The translations under genes were made by a program, and so were the position numbers. This document shows positions 31,352-37,067 of a stretch of DNA of 37,067 nt, one piece after another. The notes beneath the pieces are model-generated. The model was not told the origin of the DNA. It did no database searches and saw only the letters and a program-made list of their open reading frames with translations. Source of the DNA: Zygnema cylindricum (taxonomy: Eukaryota > Streptophyta > Zygnematophyceae > Zygnematales > Zygnemataceae); contig JBBHKE010000546.1 of NCBI GenBank assembly GCA_037447655.1, positions 1 through 37,067 on the forward strand, given 5' to 3'. How positions within the stretch are numbered: the stretch's first letter is position 1; each line of letters opens with the position of its first letter.

Positions 31352-31786
31352 CTAATAAATTTTCCTCGCGACACGCACGAAACAGCAATAAACGACAAAT
31401 TGAAGTGTTGAAGGCTTCCAGTGTCCACTCCCTCCTTCCTTCCTTCCTCCATTCCCTTCCCTCTTCCTCCTGTCCCCCACCCCCTTCCTCCCCCCCCCCC
31501 CTCCTTCCCCCTCCCCCCTTCCACTGTTCCCTCTTTTTGGTCGGGCTCGCGTCCATTCCTGGTCAATGTACCCGTTCAGCGCCTCGAAAGTCTCGCACTT
31601 TAGGGTTCTCGAGAAGCACTGTGTGAGGCCTTTACACGTGCGAGGCACTTTAAAAAAGGTGATCGATCGGCCTTGGCATTTCCCCGGGCGAGGCGAAGGG
31701 ATCAAGGATTGGACCGTACGATCCGTACGCGCAAGCAGAAGAACGAATAGGAGAAGAGGGACAAGGATGGCTGTACGTCGGGACAT
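31352..31786 (-). CDS. Possible small secreted cysteine-containing peptide gene, low confidence
   Basis: Minus-strand frame from MSRRTAILVPLLLFVLLLAR, a good signal-peptide profile (basic n-region, 12-residue hydrophobic core). About 60 residues with four cysteines follow (KCQGRSITFF, RTCKGLTQCFSRTLKCETF, EALNGYIDQEW). After that the frame enters a G/R/E run made by polypyrimidine DNA (31440-31530), where the true coding sequence has probably ended or been spliced. An upstream in-frame ATG at 31990 would hide the leader. The leader position is partly shared with copy 1 of the repeat (25919), so it may belong to a mobile element. I do not recognise a family. Confidence 0.3.
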   Translation of the reverse strand: MSRRTAILVPLLLFVLLLARTDRTVQSLIPSPRPGKCQGRSITFFKVPRTCKGLTQCFSRTLKCETFEALNGYIDQEWTRARPKRGNSGRGEGEGGGGGRKGVGDRRKREGNGGRKEGGSGHWKPSTLQFVVYCCFVRVARKIY

Positions 31787-32521
31787 GACGTCAGCAGAAG
31801 GGGGGTGAATGAAGGGCGTGGCGTCAGTGTTGGAGGAAGAGGAGGATGAAAAAGAAGAGAAGGTAAGAGTCGGGAGGATGGGAGGGAAGAGCGATGTCAG
31901 GAAGGTTTTACCTGTTTTTTGTCGTTTTCGAAAGGTTTGAGGCGAAGCGGATTTTTGGAATGAGAGAAAACGACAAAGAGTACGGACCACATGGGCAGAT
32001 ACGGTCGATTTCTTGACTTGCGTGTTTTGGACCAGCTAGTACTCTAAAGTACACCGTGAATGTCCTTTTTTTGTTTCGACGTGGATCGCTCTTGACGTCA
32101 TTTCACGTCAACAAAAACGTCGCGATGTGATTCATGTTGCCGTACAATTAGGTGCCGATGACTCAAATCTGTCCGTACCATTCATTCATTCATTTGGGAT
32201 ACGATTTCCTGTTTTTTCAAAGTCGCATTTCTCCATTCCGAAAAGGTTTTCCGGAAAAGAAGATGATTTACCACAGTTGTCCAAGTTTTGACGCACTTGA
32301 CCGTATGTTTTGTCCTTCGCAACGCTCCGAATCGTATATTTGTCCATCGCTACGCTCCAAAAAGGTTGAGAGCCGAGCGGTCGGCTTGTTTGGCGCCTCT
32401 GTTTTTGTTTTTTTTGCGGAATGAATGGTAACTGGAACGTGACGCTAGCCTACGTTATTTAGCGTGCCGTGATAAGAGCCACTTGTCCGTACGAAAAGCA
32501 AACGCTTTGCGGACATGATAT

Positions 32522-32955
32522 GTAGTTATTAGTGTTGGGTATCGAGGACCACTTGCCGATATTCGATATGTACCGAATTTTAGGTACCCGATAATCGATA
32601 TATCGCTTCGATATATCGATTATCGAAATATCGCGATATATTGCCGATATATCGCCAATATATCGTATCGACGATATATCGAAAATGAAAATTTTATTTT
32701 TTTTTTTCAAACCCCCCCCCCCCCCCCCCCCCACGGGGGGGGGGGGGGGGGGATCCGTACGTTTTTCCGTACAGTTTTCCGTACAGTTTTCCGTACTCTC
32801 ACTGTACGGACAAGCAATTTTTGCGATATATATCGCGATAATTTATGTTGGTCCCGGTACGATATATCGAGGAATCTGTTCGATCGATATTCGATATATC
32901 GAATATCGAAATTATCGCGATATGAAACTACCCGATACCCAACACTAGTAGTTAT
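32522..32955. mobile_element. hAT-like MITE (418 bp) with 8-bp target duplication
   Basis: Terminal inverted repeat TAGTGTTGGGTATCG (32530) and CGATACCCAACACTA (ending 32947), flanked by the exact 8-bp duplication GTAGTTAT (32522-32529, 32948-32955). The interior is dominated by CGATATATCG palindromes and holds a poly-C/poly-G inverted repeat. Non-coding. Related in termini and composition to the element at 26395-27465. Confidence 0.93.
32712..32752. repeat. C21-AC-G18 inverted homopolymer
   Basis: A run of 21 C, then AC, then 18 G, able to form a long G:C hairpin and a G-quadruplex. Homopolymer lengths are likely unreliable. Confidence 0.9.
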
Positions 32956-33145
32956 GTACTAAGCTATGTACAAAGCCTTCCAAACCAAAATGTACTGCCA
33001 CGCAAACGTATGTACAGACCGAAAAAACTGCGAAGGAACTTAGAATATGCCCAAAAAAAAAGCCACGGCGGAATTTTATTTTATTTTCCATCGGTGTTTT
33101 TTTCTTTTTTTTGACATTACTTGTTCTCTTATCTGATTGGTCCTC

Positions 33146-33691
33146 TACACCGCGAATCGTTATTAGTGTCAAAGTTTAAATAGTGTTGAAGAAAATTTAT
33201 CGTAATTGATGCTAATTAAGAATTTGAAATTTTTCAAAAAAAAAGGTGTATTCTAATTTCTGCGTTTATGCTAATTTGGGAACAGCAAAAATGGAAAATT
33301 TGCCGTACGATTATACACATTAATATTTGTATCCGTACAAAATATTGAAAATCGTACGCCGTCGCGAATCTAAAATATCCGTACATGCTAGACAAGTTTA
33401 CGTGTCAAACTAATCACGTTTATTTTTAGCGCACGTTCCTATGCGTGCGCGTCTGAATTAATTCATTTTTTGAAAATTTTCACATGAAAAGGTGCAGTTA
33501 TGTACGGTCTGACATCGACCGTACACCACACTATTTAAATATTACTGTACTTTCAGGCTTTACGCTATTTTGTACGGTACCTTAATTAACGTCAAGGAAA
33601 AATTAAAATCATGTATCCTATTTGAGGAAAAAAATCAAAATTTTAAGAACCCAAATTAGTGACCGTGACACTAATAACGATTCGCGGTGTA
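33146..33691. mobile_element. TA-flanked MITE (542 bp) with perfect terminal inverted repeats
   Basis: Left CACCGCGAATCGTTATTAGT and three more bases (33148) is matched exactly by the reverse complement ending at 33689, with TA on both sides. Subterminal AAATAGTGT and AATTAGTG words point inward. It is the longest and best-preserved member in the window. No coding capacity. Confidence 0.93.
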
Positions 33692-34390
33692 GTTTGTTCA
33701 TAAGTTTGCGACGGAATGAATTCTTGTACGGTTCACGTTCGTGCGCTTCTTTTTCGAAATTCTTCAAAAACGAAAAAGTGCATTCCGAACATGGTGTCCG
33801 ATGGCGGACGGCAGTTGCCGTTTGCTATACGCAATTGTCGAGTTCTGACGCATAGAATTGCATTTTTTGTCCGCCGCTACCCTCCAAAACGGTCAAACCA
33901 ACCGCCCTAACCGTCACCCGCCGCATTTTTTTGTCATTTTATGAAATTTGGCGTACGGATCCCAAAATTTATGACATCCGTTTTCCCATTTTTCAAGTAT
34001 GAACCACGCATATGACATCGTTTTCCCCTTTTTCAATGTGTGAACCACGCTTATGACATCGTTTTCCCGATTTTTCAAGTGTGAGCCACTAATGACGTAG
34101 AAATGTAAATATGTAATCGTGCGAATATCGGCTGAAATATCGGTTTAATAGCAGTTGGAATATACAACATCGGTCACAATATCGGTTGGAATATCGGTTA
34201 CAATATTGGTTTCGCTGTCGGGAGCGAGAAGTTACGGGTTCGCTGACATTTTGGGACGCTTTCGTAAAAGTAATGTGTACGCACAGTTTTACAGGTTCCG
34301 ATGTGACTATGCGAGGCAGATACCCCATTACGGTTTTATGCCCATGTGCCCAAAGGTTTTTTCCTGTTTCTTTTCTTAAAATTTGATGGC
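33692..34390. repeat. Spacer with two small tandem repeats
   Basis: Three roughly 45-bp units carrying ATGACATCGTTTTCCC and TTTTTCAAGTGTGAACCACG lie at 33958-34085. GGAATATCGGTTACAATATC-type units lie at 34127-34215. No gene seen. Confidence 0.65.
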
Positions 34391-35379
34391 TTAGGGTGAA
34401 GTTCCATTAGGACATTCTGTAATTGTACGGCCAACATTACAGGATGCTACAATTTGAACGAAATTCCATTGCGGAGAGTCTGTAATCCACGTGGTAGCAA
34501 AAGAGTGGTGCCACGTATCTATAGATTGATATTGAAAATCGTCAATGATTTTCACACCGACCAAAAATCTTCATTTGCGTACCATGCTCGTGCGTACCAG
34601 GTCATCGTTCAATACAGGTTTTGTACTTTTTGTAGACGCCTTGTGTGATACCACCGCATTTCTTTAGGGTTCCTGTTTTTTACGCGTGACGAATGAGCGC
34701 TGTCAGAAATAGTGTGACGAATGGGCGACAACAAAAATAGCGTGAAAAAAGTGCGTTACGAGATTTCGTTTGTATTTTCTGCTAGATTTTTGAATGGCGT
34801 ATATCATGTGCGAAATTTTTTGATTTCCGTTGGTTGCCAACTTGACACGTATGCTCATTATCCAACGTGTCGTGGCTCAAATTTTTCTGTAATTGGTGAT
34901 GTACCTCGCGAGGTACATCACCATTTACAGAAACTTTCGAAGCGAATGCTTCGCGAAAAAATATCCAACGGTCACTGTTAACTCCCAGACTTTTCGGCAA
35001 AACACTAAAAACAAACCTTAACTACAACCAGCCACAAAAGAGCAAAACATAAACGTATAAACATAAACTGCACACCATTTCATCATGTAAACTATACAAA
35101 GGACTTAGAAAACAGGTAGTAATTAAAATAACGCGCAAAAAAATAGCATAAATACATCTGTTAGACTCAAAAATACATCTGTTATACTACTTTTGCAAAA
35201 AAGTACAAAAAAAAAAACACGTCATGTAGCTGACTAGTACTGTAGATCAATCAGTCTAAAGTATTTTTCCATTTTAGAAATAGATCGTGATTGGCATTGA
35301 TGTCTGTGCTTCTGTGTAAGGTTTTTTTTTGAATTTCTGTAAACAAGCTCACTTTTCGTCTAATGGAACTTCACCCTTA
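34391..35379 (-). mobile_element. PIF/Harbinger-like element (983 bp), TTA duplication, copy 2
   Basis: Terminal inverted repeat GGGTGAAGTTCCATTAG (34394) and its reverse complement (ending 35376), flanked by TTA at 34391-34393 and 35377-35379. The 3-bp TTA duplication and GG-initial ends fit PIF/Harbinger. It shares the palindrome and several blocks with 14341-15173 in opposite orientation. No transposase frame; a non-autonomous element. Confidence 0.8.
34884..34933. repeat. 25-bp inverted repeat, no loop, one mismatch
   Basis: TTTCTGTAATTGGTGATGTA then CCTCG, followed by its reverse complement with one mismatch. Counterpart of the perfect palindrome at 14531-14581. Confidence 0.92.
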
Positions 35380-36070
35380 ACCGAGAGAATCTTTTGCCGT
35401 ACAAAGAAGTCAAGAAAATGAAGTACCATATGCGTCATCGCATAATATATATGTTTCAATTTGTCGTCTTCCCTTTTTGGAACCATCCTCACATCATACC
35501 AAATCTTTTATACTGAGAGGCGGTTGTTTATACAAAGTGACACCTAATCAACGAATAGGGAGCCTTATTCGCACCATTAGCACGATTTTAAGATTTTTTC
35601 ACGACATAAAAGTACATGCTATTTTTGCTTTGCCCTTTTTCTAAACGGGAAAAGCATTGTAGTCGCCTTCGTCTCTGGTGACAACGAGAATTGACCCGTC
35701 GATGTTTTATGTGTAAGATCTTGAGCCGTTGAGGGTTTTGAGTTAGGATTTCCAATAATCACTATCCGAATGAAAAATGTTTCAACCGTACCACAATCCA
35801 TCGTACGTCTCAAAACACTGTTAAAAAGTCCAATTTCTTAACTAGAGTTGTTATTTTGAACCATTAAGCTAAAAAAAGACGGTTGTGTATTTCCTTGAAA
35901 AGTTCACTAAAACCTTCATTGCGATAACCCATTTTGCCCAGTAGAAAAATGGTCAACAAAATTGTTCCTGAATACGAAAACAAAGGAAAGGGGACACGTG
36001 GTACAATCCTATTTGTTGAATTTCACGTGGTTGTAGTGGTATGATAAATGTCCAGACAAAAATTGAGCGT
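35380..36070. other. Unassigned intergenic sequence
   Basis: No credible frame, no paired terminal repeats and no RNA gene recognised. Confidence 0.5.
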
Positions 36071-36077
36071 CACGCTA

Positions 36078-36856
36078 AAATGTCGTGTTATCAATACCGG
36101 TTGAGTAAACGTACAGTATCGTACGCTAAATTTTTTCGCGTGCCATTCCGTACATCACGTGGATTTGTCTCTTTGTCAATATCCGTACACGCCAAAATGT
36201 CGTGTTACCAATACCGGTGAAGTAACGTACAGTTTCGAACTTTAAATTTTTGCGCGTGCGATCCCGTCACATCACGCCACGTTGTCGTGTTCTCAATTTT
36301 CGTACACTACTGTTATTTCAGTGTTGGCGTGACGTACGATGTGTCGTGATATCAATACCGGTACAGTACACCGCCAATCGTTATTAGCGTGTAAGTTTTT
36401 TTAGCGTATACGAATAATTAGCGTGGTTTACGCTAATTGGGAATTTGAAAAATTTCGAAGAAATCGTCAATCCTGTACAGTAGATCCACTAGAGACATTA
36501 ACAAAACAGAGTCTCCATTTTATGAGACGACATTTTATAAACATCATCCATACTAAACTTACATTCACAGCAACTTCATTAAACAATATAGAACAATACC
36601 CAGCAGAACAACCCTTCGTCACCCCAGTGCTTTACCTCAATTACTATGTCACCCTAATTAGGAATTAGGGTTATTTTTAAATAGTGTGGATAATTCTATT
36701 TGGGAATTAAAAAAAAAAAAGCGGGACGGAAATTAGCGTACACAACGCTAATAACAATTGGCGGTGTGTAACGTACAGTATCGAACTTTAAATTTTTGCG
36801 CGTGCGATCTCGTCACATCACGCCACGTTGTCGTGTTCTCAATTTCCGTACACTAC
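36078..36856. repeat. Three tandem units of about 117 bp, the third split by a MITE
   Basis: Units start AAAATGTCGTGTTATCAATA (36078), AAAATGTCGTGTTACCAATA (36195) and GATGTGTCGTGATATCAATA (36339). The second and third share AACGTACAGT.TCGAACTTTA and CGCCACGTTGTCGTGTTCTC. The third is interrupted after CCGGTACAGTA by the element at 36369-36768. Confidence 0.85.
36367..36770. mobile_element. TA-flanked MITE (400 bp) inside a tandem unit
   Basis: Left CACCGCCAATCGTTATTAGC (36369); the right end in reverse complement carries the same motif with one mismatch plus two terminal bases (ends 36768). TA duplicated at 36367-36368 and 36769-36770. The neighbouring unit gives the empty site GAAGTAACGTACAG, against CAG-TA-[element]-TA-ACGTACAG here. 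Confidence 0.92.
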
Positions 36857-37067
36857 ATAGCGAATCGTAATTAGAGTAAATAACGCTAATTTGCTCGCCT
36901 TAAATTTCGACTCAATTACGTTGAATAGAGTAAATGATTCGAATTTTTTCATTATACTATTTAAGGTAAAGTTTAATTAGCGTAAAAAATCCTAATATAT
37001 GTTTGTTTTAAATAGTGTGGAGTACGGACAACTTCTAACTGTGCAAAATTGTCCTTTTATAAGAAAA
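36854..37067 (+). mobile_element. Left end of another TA-flanked MITE, right end not seen
   Basis: TA then CATAGCGAATCGTAATTAGA at 36856, followed by AACGCTAATTT and AAATAGTGTGGA words typical of the family's subterminal regions. It runs to the window edge without a matching right end. Confidence 0.5.

Larger units (their letters stand above)
30490..32040. repeat. Dispersed repeat, uninterrupted copy 2
   Basis: Begins in CCCTCTCC polypyrimidine, passes through the TTAATTACATTTGTGACA block, a (TA)n run (31073-31128) and CTCT repeats, then AATCCGCAAAGTCCACATGTC and onward to CAGATACGGTCGATTTC. It matches 15538-17020 plus 24568-26170, and so supplies the uninterrupted structure of that locus. 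Ends were not defined. Confidence 0.6.

Overview
This is eukaryotic nuclear DNA from a repeat-rich genome. It has GT-AG introns, long microsatellites, a chromodomain-type Ty3/gypsy retrotransposon and many short inverted-repeat DNA transposons. The one host gene I can identify is a DEMETER/ROS1-type (DME-like) 5-methylcytosine DNA glycosylase. That family belongs to the green plant lineage, so I infer a streptophyte. A charophyte alga such as Chara, or another non-flowering lineage, is possible, but the species is not determined.

Layout. (1) 286-12949, minus strand: the DME-like gene. Five exons can be placed exactly (12949-7840, 7241-7151, 5760-4251, 1086-1007, 370-286). Their joined length is 6876 bp, which is 2292 whole codons. 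They encode a very long charged low-complexity N-terminus, the glycosylase A segment, a linker built from an 8-residue tandem repeat, and the start of the glycosylase B segment up to the catalytic lysine of the helix-hairpin-helix. The catalytic Asp, iron-sulfur cluster and C-terminal domain would lie beyond base 1. The introns hold minisatellites and small TA-flanked elements. (2) 12950-17020: purine/pyrimidine-skewed flank, a palindrome-centred element (14341-15173) and an 800-bp polypyrimidine block. (3) 17021-24557: a decayed chromovirus array with three LTRs. Its first unit is almost wholly deleted. The second has lost reverse transcriptase, carries several stops, and keeps gag, protease, RNase H, integrase, chromodomain and an extra reading frame of unknown function before the last LTR. 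It sits in a CT microsatellite of an older repeat whose other half resumes after a 10-N gap. (4) 24568-37067: no confident host gene; nested DNA transposons. These include two hAT-like elements with exact 8-bp target duplications, one interrupted by a TA-targeting MITE; a 1.07-kb foldback; a TTA-flanked PIF/Harbinger-like element that is an inverted relative of the one at 14.4 kb; tandem repeats rich in CCGTAC; and two more well-bounded TA-flanked MITEs.

The most informative material is the split DME-like gene and the set of insertions whose target duplications can be read directly. These give the order of insertion and show a TA-specific MITE family that at least once, and probably twice, landed in the terminal TA of another element. 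The retrotransposon's premature stops are mostly explained by C-to-T or G-to-A change, as expected of methylated, silenced DNA. That is inference.
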